The notes: generated from the sequence alone by a model not told the origin. A stretch of DNA of 51,716 bases from an uncultured Legionella sp. (GCA_903877115.1 CAIRCS010000023.1:1-51716), one strand, 5' to 3'; positions 21,130 through 32,239 are shown, numbered from the stretch's first letter. Program-made: numbers and translations.

Positions 21130-21274
21130 CACGGATGAGTTTTAGGATTTTAGGCGACTTGATTGTTTTGTTTAGGCTACGTTTAAAAGCGAGGAATAGT
21201 CTACTCTATTGCGAGTTTTTAAACGTAGTCTAAACGGAAAAATCAATAGCATTAAATCCTAAAACTCATCCGTG
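21130..21274. repeat. Large imperfect inverted repeat (~62-bp arms)
   Basis: CACGGATGAGTTTTAGGATTT...TTTAGGCTACGTTTAAAA and reverse-complement arm TTTTTAAACGTAGTCTAAAC...AAATCCTAAAACTCATCCGTG. Confidence 0.92.
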
Positions 21275-21533
21275 GATACCCGCCCTATTCCGATACGAAA
21301 CCATTTTTTATTGCTACGATTTACGCATCGATAGAATACATAATTCGCTGCTGTCATTATATTTCTCCTAGCCTCTGAACAACCATACTAATATTAGCCC
21401 AAAAACGAATCAATATATTTTTTTTATGCGCGGTGAATTTTTTTTATGAACGATCTCACATAAATCAAAAAATTTTGACTAAATGCTCAATTTTAGGTAT
21501 ATTATGCCACCCTACAAATCCTAAAGAAGCCCA

Positions 21534-22844
21534 ATGAATCATCGAGTCGGTTTTGTCAGTTTAGGTTGCCCCAAAGCACTGGTGGATTCTGAGCGCATTA
21601 TTACCCAATTACGCGCACAAGGTTATGAACTCGTTACTACTTTCCAAGATGCGGGTGTGGTGGTTATTAATACCTGTGGGTTTATTGACGCTGCCGTTGA
21701 AGAGTCACTGGATACCATCAAAGAAGCCATGCAAGAAAATGGACGCGTCATTGTCACAGGTTGTCTGGGCGCAAAAGCTGACCTTATTCGCCAAGCTTGT
21801 CCCGATGTACTCCATATCAGTGGTCCTCACGCTTACGAAACGGTGTTGCAAGCAGTCCATGAGCACCTGCCACCACCCGTAGATCCTTTTACGTCTCTGA
21901 TTCCACCGCAAGGCATCAAGCTCACTCCCCGGCATTATGCTTATTTGAAAATATCAGAAGGGTGCAATCAAAAATGCACGTTTTGTATCATCCCCAGCAT
22001 GCGCGGCCGTTTACAAAGTTATCCTATCTCACAGGTACTCTCCGAAGCGCAACGTCTTAAAACAGCAGGCGTACAGGAATTGTTGATCATTTCTCAAGAC
22101 ACCAGTGCTTACGGGGTCGATGTGAAATATCAGGAAGCACAGTGGCAAGACAAAAGCATTCGCACACGATTTTATGATTTATGTGAACAATTAGGCGAGC
22201 TCGGAATATGGGTACGTTTACATTATGTATATCCTTACCCTCATGTAGATGAAATCATCCCTCTCATGCGGGATGGCAAACTATTACCTTATTTAGATAT
22301 TCCGTTGCAACATGCTAACCGACGTATATTAAAAGCCATGAAACGCCCAGCAAGCAGTGAAAACACACTGGAGCGCATTAAAAATTGGCGGAGCATTTGC
22401 CCTGATTTGACTATTCGTTCCACATTCATCGTAGGATTTCCTGGCGAAACGGAAGATGAATTCTCAGAATTATTAGATTTTCTCCGCGAAGCTCAACTTG
22501 ACCGTGTAGGCTGTTTTCAATATTCTCCAGTCGAAGGCGCACAAGCAAATTTATTGGCCAATCCAGTGCCTGATGACATCAAAGAAGAGCGCTATCATCG
22601 GTTTATGCAAGTCCAAGCGCAAATTAGCTATCAACGCTTACAGGCCAAAATTGGCAGTCAGCAAACCGTATTAATTGATAGCATCACGCCCGAACACATT
22701 ATTGGTCGAAGTAAAGCAGATGCCCCTGAAATTGATGGTTTGGTTTATATACAACCCTATGCTGATGCCAAAATTGGAACATTGGTAGAGATAAGCATTA
22801 CCGATGCCGATGATTATGATTTATTTGGAACGAAGATCAATTAA
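21534..22844 (+). CDS. rimO: Ribosomal protein S12 methylthiotransferase RimO
   Basis: [17 protein letters not shown], radical [18 protein letters not shown] domain. Confidence 0.97.
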   Translation: MNHRVGFVSLGCPKALVDSERIITQLRAQGYELVTTFQDAGVVVINTCGFIDAAVEESLDTIKEAMQENGRVIVTGCLGAKADLIRQACPDVLHISGPHAYETVLQAVHEHLPPPVDPFTSLIPPQGIKLTPRHYAYLKISEGCNQKCTFCIIPSMRGRLQSYPISQVLSEAQRLKTAGVQELLIISQDTSAYGVDVKYQEAQWQDKSIRTRFYDLCEQLGELGIWVRLHYVYPYPHVDEIIPLMRDGKLLPYLDIPLQHANRRILKAMKRPASSENTLERIKNWRSICPDLTIRSTFIVGFPGETEDEFSELLDFLREAQLDRVGCFQYSPVEGAQANLLANPVPDDIKEERYHRFMQVQAQISYQRLQAKIGSQQTVLIDSITPEHIIGRSKADAPEIDGLVYIQPYADAKIGTLVEISITDADDYDLFGTKIN

Positions 22845-22923
22845 CGAGGCACTGGTATCAAATATTAGACTCTGTTATACTTCGCGCGGTCATAAACGGA
22901 TCACAACCCTCTAGGTTCTAGGA

Positions 22924-24183
22924 GTGATTTTGTCTCATAAAGCTGACACATCTCTGACCCATTCAGCAGGAAAATCATGGTTGATTTGTCTTACGGCTGG
23001 ATTATTCTTTTTCTACGAGTTCTTTCAACTCAATATCTTCGATGTTATCAATCCTAGTTTACAAGCCGATTTTCATCTAGGCGCTGCGCAATTAAGCTGG
23101 ATGTCGAGTTCTTTTGTCTGGGCAAATGTATTATTTCTTTTACCTGCTGGATTCATTTTAGATCGTTATCCTGTTCGTTCGGTTATCTTATCCGCAATGA
23201 GCCTGTGCGTACTTGGGACGCTGGGTTTTGCGTTGAGTCACAATTATACTTGGGCCGCGATATTCCATGCCTTGACCGGGGTTGGCAATGCCTTTTGTTT
23301 CTTGGCATGTGTGGTGTTAGTCTCACGTTGGTTTGCACCTGCTCAACAAGCATTGGTGATTGGCTGTATTGTGACGATGGCTTTTTTAGGCGGTATGATG
23401 GCGCATACGCCCTTTGCCTATTTAGCATTGCATTGGGGCTGGCGCGCAGCGATGGGCTGGGATGTCTTAGTTGGCTTGATATTCTTGGGTTTCATCGCCT
23501 TGATTGTACGCAATCCAACTCAAACCACAGCAAAAACCACACACACCCAATCATGGTTGAAAGCATTGGCTCACGCAGCAAATAATTCACAAAATTGGTT
23601 GGCTGGCTTGTATACAGCCTGTCTGAACTTACCCATTATGGTGTTGTGCGCCTTATGGGGCAATACCTATCTAAAAACAGTCCATAATCTAGACCATTTG
23701 GCTGCGGCAAATATTGTGAGTCTTATTTATATTGGAAGTATTTTTGGTTGCCCATTGATGGGATGGTTATCCGATCAACAAGGACTCCGTAAACCCATTA
23801 TGATCGTAGGAGCCCTATGTACTGGACTCACCTTACTGCCTTTGTGCATTCATATCCCCTTGTCGGTCTATGAACTTGCCGTCATTTTCTTTGCACTCGG
23901 TTTATTTACCAGTACTCAAGTGATCTCCTATCCTTTGATCGCTGAAAGCAATCCTTCTATTTATACCGGCTCAGCAACAGGTTTGGCTTCTGTGCTCATT
24001 ATGAGTTCTGCTGGTCTGGCGCAAGTCTTATTTGGTTGGTTGATGATGCATCATAGTCACCATGCCTCCATTCAAGTCGCTGATTTGCGGTTTGCATTTT
24101 GGATTTTTCCCATTGCCACCGCTGTGGCATTATGCATGGGTCTTGCATTACGCGAAACACATTGTAAATCATTAAAATCGTAG
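22924..24183 (+). CDS. MFS transporter (first of a tandem pair)
   Basis: 12-TM profile; paralogous to the next ORF (FFFYEFFQ.N.F motif); GTG start. Confidence 0.9.
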   Translation: MILSHKADTSLTHSAGKSWLICLTAGLFFFYEFFQLNIFDVINPSLQADFHLGAAQLSWMSSSFVWANVLFLLPAGFILDRYPVRSVILSAMSLCVLGTLGFALSHNYTWAAIFHALTGVGNAFCFLACVVLVSRWFAPAQQALVIGCIVTMAFLGGMMAHTPFAYLALHWGWRAAMGWDVLVGLIFLGFIALIVRNPTQTTAKTTHTQSWLKALAHAANNSQNWLAGLYTACLNLPIMVLCALWGNTYLKTVHNLDHLAAANIVSLIYIGSIFGCPLMGWLSDQQGLRKPIMIVGALCTGLTLLPLCIHIPLSVYELAVIFFALGLFTSTQVISYPLIAESNPSIYTGSATGLASVLIMSSAGLAQVLFGWLMMHHSHHASIQVADLRFAFWIFPIATAVALCMGLALRETHCKSLKS

Positions 24184-24185
24184 GA

Positions 24186-25469
24186 GTGGAGATGGATATG
24201 GCACGTGACTATCGAACTGAGTCATCCTCAAGCAAAGAACGCTGGCTTCCTTGGTGCATCTGTTTTGCAGCCTCTTTATTTTTCTTTTATGAATTCATTC
24301 AAGGCAATATGTTTGCCTCTATCGCCGACGATATCATGCAAGATTTTCATATCCAGGCGGGTAGCTTGACGTATTTATCCAGCGTATATTATGTCTCAAA
24401 TGTCTTATTCTTATTTGTAGCAGGTGTCATTCTCGACCGATTTTCCGCAAAAAAAACCATTCTTTGGGCTATGTTGTTTTGTGTTGCCAGCACGTTTGTA
24501 TTGGCCTATGTTCACAGCTTTTTCTTAGCACTGATCTGTCGTTTTATCACTGGCATTGGGAGCGCTTTTTGCTTTTTAGGACCCATTCGGATTGCTTCTA
24601 ATTGGTTTCCTCCACGACGGATGGCGATGATCACCGGCTTGATCGTCACCATTGCAATGACAGGCGGTATGTTAGCCCAATACCCTTTGACCAAATTAGT
24701 CCTCTACATCGGATGGCGTTCTGCCATGCTATGGTTGGGATGGTTGGGCTTGTGTATTCTTGGTTTGATGATGGTTTTTATCCAAGACAAACCCAACCCA
24801 AGCAAAACGTCGGTTAAAATTAGCATATTAAACAGTGCCAAAGTGGCTTATTTGAATCCTCAAACCTTACGTGCCGCCTGCTATGCCAGTTTGATGAACA
24901 TGGCCGTTGCAGTATTTGGTGCTGTAATGGGTTCGTTATATTTAATGCAACGTTTGGGTATCGTGAAAGAAGATGCCTCGTTGATCAACTCTATGTTATT
25001 CCTGGGCGCTATTATCGGTGGTCCATTGATGGGGTGGTTCTCAGACAAATGGGGCGTCCGGATTCCACCTATGCGTTTTGGGGCCTGCGCGTCCTTAATC
25101 ACTGTACTGGCTATTTTATATCTGCCTGTGACCTATTGGATGATGCTGGTTTTGTTTTTCTTATTAGGCTTATTAACCGCTTCGCAAGTGATTTCTTATG
25201 CACTGGTTGCAGAATCCAACTCTTCAACCATCACAGCAACTGCCGTCAGTGTCGTTTCTATTCTTACTCAAAGTGGCTATGTGCTTTATCAAAATATTTT
25301 TTCTAGCTTGATGCTCCATCATGGAGAAATGCAGATGGTAAACGGCGTACCCGTTTATTCACTCAATGATTATCAATATGCCGCTGTCATTTTACCTCTG
25401 GGATTGATAAGCGCCCTCCTCATTTTATGGGGACTGCGCGAAACCCATTGCCGACGTAAGCATGAATAA
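24186..25469 (+). CDS. MFS transporter (second of a tandem pair)
   Basis: 12-TM profile; LFFFYEFIQGNMF...VLFLFVAGVILDRFSAKK. Confidence 0.9.
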   Translation: MEMDMARDYRTESSSSKERWLPWCICFAASLFFFYEFIQGNMFASIADDIMQDFHIQAGSLTYLSSVYYVSNVLFLFVAGVILDRFSAKKTILWAMLFCVASTFVLAYVHSFFLALICRFITGIGSAFCFLGPIRIASNWFPPRRMAMITGLIVTIAMTGGMLAQYPLTKLVLYIGWRSAMLWLGWLGLCILGLMMVFIQDKPNPSKTSVKISILNSAKVAYLNPQTLRAACYASLMNMAVAVFGAVMGSLYLMQRLGIVKEDASLINSMLFLGAIIGGPLMGWFSDKWGVRIPPMRFGACASLITVLAILYLPVTYWMMLVLFFLLGLLTASQVISYALVAESNSSTITATAVSVVSILTQSGYVLYQNIFSSLMLHHGEMQMVNGVPVYSLNDYQYAAVILPLGLISALLILWGLRETHCRRKHE

Positions 25470-25482
25470 CTGGAGTAAATGA

Positions 25483-26718
25483 TTGACGACTATGACTTTA
25501 CCACGTGTATGTATACTGGTTTTAGACTCTTTAGGAATTGGTGCCAGTTTGGATGCCAAAGCTTATGGGGATGAACAAGCGAATACTTTCGGGCATATCG
25601 TCGAAGCATGTCGCGCTGGAAAAGCTGACCAAGCTGATCTACGCTCAGGACCATTACACATCCCAAACTTGGCCAAGCGTGGCTTATACCATGCCGCCAT
25701 TGCCAGCTCAGGGTCAGCTTTATATGATTTGTCTACGCTGCCTCCCCCTGCGGGGTATTTTGGCTATGCGGTAGAACAAAGCCTTGGCAAAGATACCCCA
25801 AGCGGCCATTGGGAAATCGCTGGCGTTCCCGTAATGTACCCTTGGGGTTATTTTCCTCAAGAAAAACCCTGCTTTCCACAAGCACTCATTCAAATGTTGA
25901 TTGAACAAGGCCAGATACCGGGTGTATTAGGTCAGATTCATGCTTCTGGGACAGAAATCATTACTGAATTGGGTGAAGAACACATTCGGAGTGGGTACCC
26001 CATTGTATATACCTCTGGTGACAGTGTCTTTCAGATTGCAGCCCATGAAACTCATTTTGGTTTAGATCGCCTCTATGCATTGTGTGAATTAGCGCGTACG
26101 TTGGTCGATCCTTTGCATATTGGTCGCGTCATCGCAAGACCCTTTGTGGGAGAGTCAGCACCCACTTTCAAACGAACAGGCAACCGCCGCGATTATGCCA
26201 GCCCTCCCCCGCAACCCACTTTATTAGATAAACTGGTGCAGGCAAACCGGGACGTCCTTGCCATTGGCAAAGTCAGTGATATTTTTGCTCATCAAGGTAT
26301 TAGCCAATCAATCAAAGCAGACGGCAATTCAGCGCTATTCGATGCCACGCTTGCCGCCTTACGCGATGCTGCTCCCGGCAGCCTCATATTCAGTAATTTT
26401 GTAGATTTTGATTCTTCCTATGGCCACCGCCGCGACACCATCGGGTATGCCAATGCCTTGGAAGAATTAGATGCTCGTCTACCAGAATTGGATGGTGTAC
26501 TACAAGAAAATGATTGGATTGTCATCACGGCAGATCATGGCTGTGACCCGACGCTACCTGGTTCGGATCATACTCGGGAACACATTCCAGTCCTAGTCTA
26601 TGGGCCAAATACCCCAAGCCAATTCATCGGACGACGCGATACCTTTGCGGATATCGGCCAAAGTATCGCGCAGCATCTGGGTATTGACCCTTTGGATTTC
26701 GGTAATTCATTTATTTAA
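25483..26718 (+). CDS. deoB: Phosphopentomutase
   Basis: CILVLDSLGIGASLDAKAYGDEQANTFGHI; GKDTPSGHWEIAG; ITADHGCDPT. Confidence 0.97.
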   Translation: MTTMTLPRVCILVLDSLGIGASLDAKAYGDEQANTFGHIVEACRAGKADQADLRSGPLHIPNLAKRGLYHAAIASSGSALYDLSTLPPPAGYFGYAVEQSLGKDTPSGHWEIAGVPVMYPWGYFPQEKPCFPQALIQMLIEQGQIPGVLGQIHASGTEIITELGEEHIRSGYPIVYTSGDSVFQIAAHETHFGLDRLYALCELARTLVDPLHIGRVIARPFVGESAPTFKRTGNRRDYASPPPQPTLLDKLVQANRDVLAIGKVSDIFAHQGISQSIKADGNSALFDATLAALRDAAPGSLIFSNFVDFDSSYGHRRDTIGYANALEELDARLPELDGVLQENDWIVITADHGCDPTLPGSDHTREHIPVLVYGPNTPSQFIGRRDTFADIGQSIAQHLGIDPLDFGNSFI

Positions 26719-26855
26719 ACCGCACTAAAGAAATCCGCTCCCTAACGGTCACGGCTCTGTAAACCAGATTTAAAATTGACCAAAAATCCTCTTGCCCTAG
26801 AATTATCGATAGAGTCTACTATACTAAAAATAGGTTAATCACTTAGTGCACCTGT

Positions 26856-29756
26856 ATGCATGACCGCATCATACAAACGCTCCATCAAACCTCTACTCCA
26901 GAGCTGATTGCTACTATAGAAAAAGCTTATTTAGAAGCTGGAGATGATCAGAGTGATATCGCTTCTAGCATAGCCGAAACGCTAGCCCAGCGCGCCAAGC
27001 TCCCTAAGCTTTCCTCTTTGGATCTGACTGCAGTCAGCAAGAGCTGCACATCCTGGTCACCGCCATCTAGTCCCAGAATCATTCTTTGCGGCTCACGAGA
27101 TCAAATCTCGGATCTCCAAATAGGGGATACCATCATAACACCAGAGGGGGCATGGCAAATACTCCCAGGCTTCCAAGAACAAATTATTCTAAGCAAAAAA
27201 GAATTGTCAGCAATTCCAGTAGGACAACAACCCACTGCTCAGACGCGCCTAACCGTTATTGAAAGTAATGATGAGCCCATTACAGACCACGATGAACCCG
27301 ACCTTAAGAACAATAAATTATTAACCATAGCGCTCAACAAAGCCTGTGTTAAAAAACCCAATAGCCTCTATGTGTGTGGAGAATCCAGTCCAGCAGTCGA
27401 GCGCGCTCAAGAAGTCATCCGAAAATTAAAGCAAGAGCATTTGGACAACGAAATAGCGCATCGCAACCTGTTTGAGATTCTTTATAAAGTCAGTAAAGTA
27501 AAAACCGATGTTCAATTCACGCAATATGCGGAAAAAACCTACCAAGATTTCTTAGCGCTACACGCAGAAAGTGGCACAGTTGGAGGTGCAGATGAGTACA
27601 AAACTTATTTGGCCGGAATGCTTCCTAACCAAATTAATTTTAGTAAATTATCCGACCAAGATCTCGAAGTATTATCCTATTCCGGATACGAATATATCCC
27701 AGCAAGAAGTGAAAGAATTTATCGTGCCCAATCCATAGAAAGCATCAATGATAACGTAGACATTCAGATCGGCGACACCTTCATTGTACCCAATGGCGTA
27801 TATCAGCTAGATCGTCTTAGCCGCACACAGCTTATTTTGAATGCTGAGGAAATGAACCGCACGCTCCCAGCAGACATGGTGCCCAATGACACCACTGAGC
27901 TAGAAACAATCGAGCCTAGATTCACTTCAATAGACACAGACACTAGTCATGCTGTTCAACTGCCACTATTAATCAATCAGGCGACCGGAGGAAAACCTAA
28001 TGCAATGCGTCTAGGAGCAGCTGGCTCAGTCGGTGACGACGCTGAAATTAGCACTACTATTTTCCGGGCGGGTTCTCTAGACATGCTACGCTTCACCCTG
28101 AGTCACGGACCCACTTACATTGTCCCGGAAGGTATATTCCAGGTCGGTAGGGATAACCGGCTTCACTGCATCCTTAGCCAAGAAAACATGCGGCAATCCA
28201 TTCCTGATTATATGTTACCCAACACAACGAACTTGCCAGAAAAAATCACCTGTTTAGATAGTGCGACAGTACAAAAATGGAATCAAAATACGCAATTAAC
28301 GAAGTCCTTAATAACTGGGTTTGCAAACAAACCGCATGCGCTTTATTTAGGAAGTCCACAAGATGAAGCAGTTCTTCGAATTACAGATATCTCGTCTAGC
28401 CTTCATTATCTGGCTGAACAAGAGCGTCATCGACGCCAATTAAAAACCAACCTTATTTTAAAAGTATTTAATTTTAAAACAGATGCGGATTTTATGAATT
28501 TTTTCTTAAAACGCTTCTACCTAGAGAACAGTATCGATCAAAAATTAACCTCACATATCGACACGATATTACAGAAATCACAAAGAATTAATCTTGCAAT
28601 ACTCACGGATGCAGAACTCAGAACTTTATGCCAACAATGCAGCACTTGGTCCCCAAAAATATCTTCTAGAATTCTTTGTTGTAGAACACTTCCAGAAAAT
28701 GCTCGTATTGGCGATACTGTGATTTTACCTAATGGCGTTTATCAAATCCGCATCGATGAAAGATCCGGCAAGATCAAACAAGAAAAAGTAATTAATCAAG
28801 CTGAATTGTCTGCTTTAGAGATAGACGATTTTATCCCAGAAGAAGCAAAAAAAATTAGAATCATAGCTGATTATGATACCCAAGACGCGCGAGTATTAAT
28901 CTCAGCCCTCAACCCTATCATTCACAAGCATACACAAGGCATGTATCTGCATGAAATACCTGGAAGAGAAAGCGAATCTTATGGCGCAGTCACTACTGTA
29001 TTAAAAAAAATGGCAGAAAAAGAATTGGCCACAAGAGCGCTTAATCGCTTTAAAATGCCTGAGCCTAGCAAAGCATGGTTCTCATTTTCAGGATTCGGTC
29101 TCGGTCTATTCAGCTCTACACCTAAAGTAGTTCCAATACAAACCGACTCCCATATAGATGACTTGGATCAGGTTATTTCAAGTCCATCTCAATCTAAGCC
29201 CCCCCAAAAAATGAATGTAAGAGAATTACGCACAGGGATTAATCAGTTGAAAAAATTAAAACAACAAGTACCCTCAAATCTCGCAGATAGACTAACCCCA
29301 TCAAGCGCGGTCATGTTCGCACAATCAGACATACAACCAGAGGCCCCTCGGTCCATACCGGACGTCCAAGCATCCATGAATTACATCAAAGAAGATCTCA
29401 CTTTTACTTTGGGAGAAAACTTCGCAGTATATAAATCAAGTTCCGATGCGCAAACCGTTAAAATTTTACAAGATCACCGCGTCGTTATGGAGGCCAGTCC
29501 TGATACCGTTGCGATGTACAAACCTCTGCTGCAATCTAAACTAAAAGATATTAAAAAAGCGGAATTATTTTTACAAGCTTTGGGTATCCCGCCTACACAG
29601 GGCAAACAAAAAGTTGAAGTTCGCGGTGGTCATCACAATTTGCGCGTGGCGATTAGAAAATTATTTAAACAATACAAAGATCAAGAACATTTACAGAAGG
29701 AATTGGATCAATCTGGGAGTGAGACAGATACGTCATCCCATGAGTCAAAGTGCTAG
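26856..29756 (+). CDS. Hypothetical 966-aa protein with internal repeats; candidate secreted effector
   Basis: Repeated segments IGDTIITPEGAWQI / IGDTFIVPNGVYQL / PTYIVPEGIFQV / IGDTVILPNGVYQI; hydrophilic C-terminus KDQEHLQKELDQSGSETDTSSHESKC. Confidence 0.8.
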   Translation: MHDRIIQTLHQTSTPELIATIEKAYLEAGDDQSDIASSIAETLAQRAKLPKLSSLDLTAVSKSCTSWSPPSSPRIILCGSRDQISDLQIGDTIITPEGAWQILPGFQEQIILSKKELSAIPVGQQPTAQTRLTVIESNDEPITDHDEPDLKNNKLLTIALNKACVKKPNSLYVCGESSPAVERAQEVIRKLKQEHLDNEIAHRNLFEILYKVSKVKTDVQFTQYAEKTYQDFLALHAESGTVGGADEYKTYLAGMLPNQINFSKLSDQDLEVLSYSGYEYIPARSERIYRAQSIESINDNVDIQIGDTFIVPNGVYQLDRLSRTQLILNAEEMNRTLPADMVPNDTTELETIEPRFTSIDTDTSHAVQLPLLINQATGGKPNAMRLGAAGSVGDDAEISTTIFRAGSLDMLRFTLSHGPTYIVPEGIFQVGRDNRLHCILSQENMRQSIPDYMLPNTTNLPEKITCLDSATVQKWNQNTQLTKSLITGFANKPHALYLGSPQDEAVLRITDISSSLHYLAEQERHRRQLKTNLILKVFNFKTDADFMNFFLKRFYLENSIDQKLTSHIDTILQKSQRINLAILTDAELRTLCQQCSTWSPKISSRILCCRTLPENARIGDTVILPNGVYQIRIDERSGKIKQEKVINQAELSALEIDDFIPEEAKKIRIIADYDTQDARVLISALNPIIHKHTQGMYLHEIPGRESESYGAVTTVLKKMAEKELATRALNRFKMPEPSKAWFSFSGFGLGLFSSTPKVVPIQTDSHIDDLDQVISSPSQSKPPQKMNVRELRTGINQLKKLKQQVPSNLADRLTPSSAVMFAQSDIQPEAPRSIPDVQASMNYIKEDLTFTLGENFAVYKSSSDAQTVKILQDHRVVMEASPDTVAMYKPLLQSKLKDIKKAELFLQALGIPPTQGKQKVEVRGGHHNLRVAIRKLFKQYKDQEHLQKELDQSGSETDTSSHESKC

Positions 29757-29806
29757 GATAGGTCTAACGGCGCACCAAATTAAGATCGGTTCGTGCTGAG
29801 AGGCGT

Positions 29807-30805
29807 TTACACCGCCTCAGTCACCAAGCGCTTCACAAGACCTGGGCCTTGATAAACCAAACCGGTGTATACTTGTAATAAAGCTGCACCTGCCGCTATT
29901 TTTTGCTGAGCGGCTGCTACCGTATCGATTCCGCCCACTCCAATCAACGTCACCTCATCGCCCACTATTTCTTTTAGCAAAACCAAACAAGCCGTTGATC
30001 TTTGCGACAAGGGTCGGCCACTCAAACCACCCTGTTCATTCCCATGGACACAATGTTGTACGTCTGTCCGTGCACACGTGGTATTGGTTGCAATAATCCC
30101 ATCGATACCTTGGTTACGAATAATCTCTGCCATCTTTTTCAACGTCTCGTCTGTCTCATCTGGCGAAATTTTTATCACCAACGGAACATAGCGTCCATGC
30201 AGATCTGCCAGACGTAATTGAGTCTGCCGTAATGTTTGGACTAGATGCAAAAAATATTCTTTTTGTTGTAAGAGACGTAAATCTGGCGTATTCGGCGAGG
30301 AAATATTAATCGTAATATACGATGCGAACGGGTATACCCGCTCCATACAATAGACATAATCTTCTACAGCATGGGTCAAAGCGGTCTCCTTGCCCTTACC
30401 AATATTCACCCCCAGAATGCCCTGATATTGCATACTTTGCAAGTTTTCCACTAATATCGCGACGCCTGGGTTATTGAATCCCAAACGATTGATTAGAGCA
30501 TGCTCTGGCGCTAGGCGAAATAACCGCGGCTTAGGATTCCCCATTTGCGGCAACGGCGTCACCGTACCCACTTCAATAAACCCAAAACCAAGTTTAGCCA
30601 AAGCATCCACGTATCGACCCGATTTATCAAACCCAGCAGCCAAACCGATACGGTTCGGAAACTGCAAACCCATGATCTGTTGCGACTGCTGCGGCAATAC
30701 TTTAAAAAAATGGTTTGGCACATAATCCAAGGCTTTGAGAGCCCATGCGTGCGCACGCTCTGGCTCAAGTAAAAATAAGCAGGATCTGAGCAAAGAGTAA
30801 CCCAT
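29807..30805 (-). CDS. pyrD: Class 2 dihydroorotate dehydrogenase (quinone)
   Basis: [45 protein letters not shown]. Confidence 0.97.
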   Translation of the reverse strand: MGYSLLRSCLFLLEPERAHAWALKALDYVPNHFFKVLPQQSQQIMGLQFPNRIGLAAGFDKSGRYVDALAKLGFGFIEVGTVTPLPQMGNPKPRLFRLAPEHALINRLGFNNPGVAILVENLQSMQYQGILGVNIGKGKETALTHAVEDYVYCMERVYPFASYITINISSPNTPDLRLLQQKEYFLHLVQTLRQTQLRLADLHGRYVPLVIKISPDETDETLKKMAEIIRNQGIDGIIATNTTCARTDVQHCVHGNEQGGLSGRPLSQRSTACLVLLKEIVGDEVTLIGVGGIDTVAAAQQKIAAGAALLQVYTGLVYQGPGLVKRLVTEAV

Positions 30806-30874
30806 TGGAAAGTCCTTATGACGAGTATCAATCCTATGCTATACTCGTTATATTCTCATATTTTTGCAAGCATC

Positions 30875-31426
30875 ATGCGTATAAAATTTTGGTTTATTGT
30901 ACTGTTCGTTTTCCTCGTCCCCAATGTATACGCGAGCGATCTCCAAAATCTCGAGCAAACTTGGTCGGACACAGTTATTACAACCAAAATAAAAGCGGAA
31001 TTCACAAAAAACGCTCATCTTAACCCATTGAAAATTTCAGTAAAAACTCATGATGGGGTGGTTACCCTGCGTGGACATGCAAAAAATAACCCGGCTTTTG
31101 TAGCAGCCTTGCGGATTGTTGCTAATACGCAAGGTGTCCGATCCATCAATACCAGCAATTTTGACATCAAATCAGTCAACTCGAGCCTCACAGATGCTTA
31201 TATTACGACTAAAATCGAAGCAGCTATTTTGGAAGCCAAAGTGTTCGAAGATGAATCTATTCCTCTAGTGGGTATCAATACCTCTACTACCAATGGGATT
31301 GTTACATTGACCGGCACGGTTAAAAGCAAACACTCCATCGATGTGATACTGAAACGTGTTCATCATATCCATGGTGTTGCAAAAATTGTATCGAATCTCA
31401 AGATTACGGAAGCTACAAGCACCTAG
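30875..31426 (+). CDS. BON domain-containing periplasmic protein (two BON domains)
   Basis: Signal peptide MRIKFWFIVLFVFLVPNVYA, then WSDTVITTKIKAEFTKN...GVVTLRGHA and DAYITTKIEAAIL...GIVTLTGTV. Confidence 0.9.
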   Translation: MRIKFWFIVLFVFLVPNVYASDLQNLEQTWSDTVITTKIKAEFTKNAHLNPLKISVKTHDGVVTLRGHAKNNPAFVAALRIVANTQGVRSINTSNFDIKSVNSSLTDAYITTKIEAAILEAKVFEDESIPLVGINTSTTNGIVTLTGTVKSKHSIDVILKRVHHIHGVAKIVSNLKITEATST

Positions 31427-31433
31427 GAATGCT

Positions 31434-32138
31434 ATGAAACCAACGATATTGGTCATCAGCTGTGCACATGGAAGCAACGAGGTTCCCAAAAAATATTGGC
31501 CTCTGTTCGAAGACAAAGAATTACTATTACAAACTTCGCGCGCCTATGACATCGGGGCAAAATATATTGCCCAACATTTGCATAAAAACCTAGGATGCGA
31601 TGCGGTCGAGGCCAAAGTCACCCGTTTATTGATAGACTGTGATCACAGCCCCCACCACGCGCGCTGTTTTTCTAGATATAGCAAAGGTCTTTCAGCTGAC
31701 AAGAAGCAAGCTCTGATTAAAACTTACTACGAACCCTTTCACCATGATTTACAAGAAAAAATTGCTGCGCATATTGCACAGGGCCAACAAGTATTACATC
31801 TTTCCATTTTCACATTCACGCCTATTTTAAAGGGGTTGTTTTTAAAAACCGCTATCGGCGTATTATATGACGCCCATCGCCATGCGGAGAAAGAAGTTGC
31901 TCGGATATTACATGGTTTGCTCGACAAAGAAACGCCACCGTATAAAATACGCCACAATTTCCCTTTTTTAGGTACCCACGATTACATCATCAATTCATTC
32001 AGAAAAAAATATGATGAACAAGACTATTTAGGGATTAAATTAGGCATCAACCAAGCCCTAGTCCCTAATGCGCCTGAGCAAGCTATGATGTGTAAAATTT
32101 TGGCACATGCTTTGCATGAATTATTAAATTTGCTGTGA
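31434..32138 (+). CDS. N-formylglutamate amidohydrolase family protein
   Basis: SCAHGSNEVPKKY...DIGAKYIAQHL...VTRLLIDCDHSPHH; start trimmed to MKPTIL. Confidence 0.85.
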   Translation: MKPTILVISCAHGSNEVPKKYWPLFEDKELLLQTSRAYDIGAKYIAQHLHKNLGCDAVEAKVTRLLIDCDHSPHHARCFSRYSKGLSADKKQALIKTYYEPFHHDLQEKIAAHIAQGQQVLHLSIFTFTPILKGLFLKTAIGVLYDAHRHAEKEVARILHGLLDKETPPYKIRHNFPFLGTHDYIINSFRKKYDEQDYLGIKLGINQALVPNAPEQAMMCKILAHALHELLNLL

Positions 32139-32156
32139 AATGACACCCTTACCTGC

Positions 32157-32206
32157 AATAAAATCCCTTCGCCCGCTGGCGGGAGAAGGTGCCCGAAGGG
32201 CGGATT
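32157..32206. repeat. Further copy of the CTTC-CCC/GGGAGAAGGTGCCCGA..GGGCGGAT palindromic repeat family
   Basis: CCCTTCGCCCGCTGGCGGGAGAAGGTGCCCGAAGGGCGGATTAGGG, similar to 1973-2015. Confidence 0.8.
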
Positions 32207-32239
32207 AGGGTGTTTTAAAATAAGACGCTGTCATGTTCT

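Noticed and set aside
31265-31516. 83-aa minus-strand ORF between the BON and amidohydrolase genes
   Set aside because: Antisense overlap of two supported genes with no homology signal.
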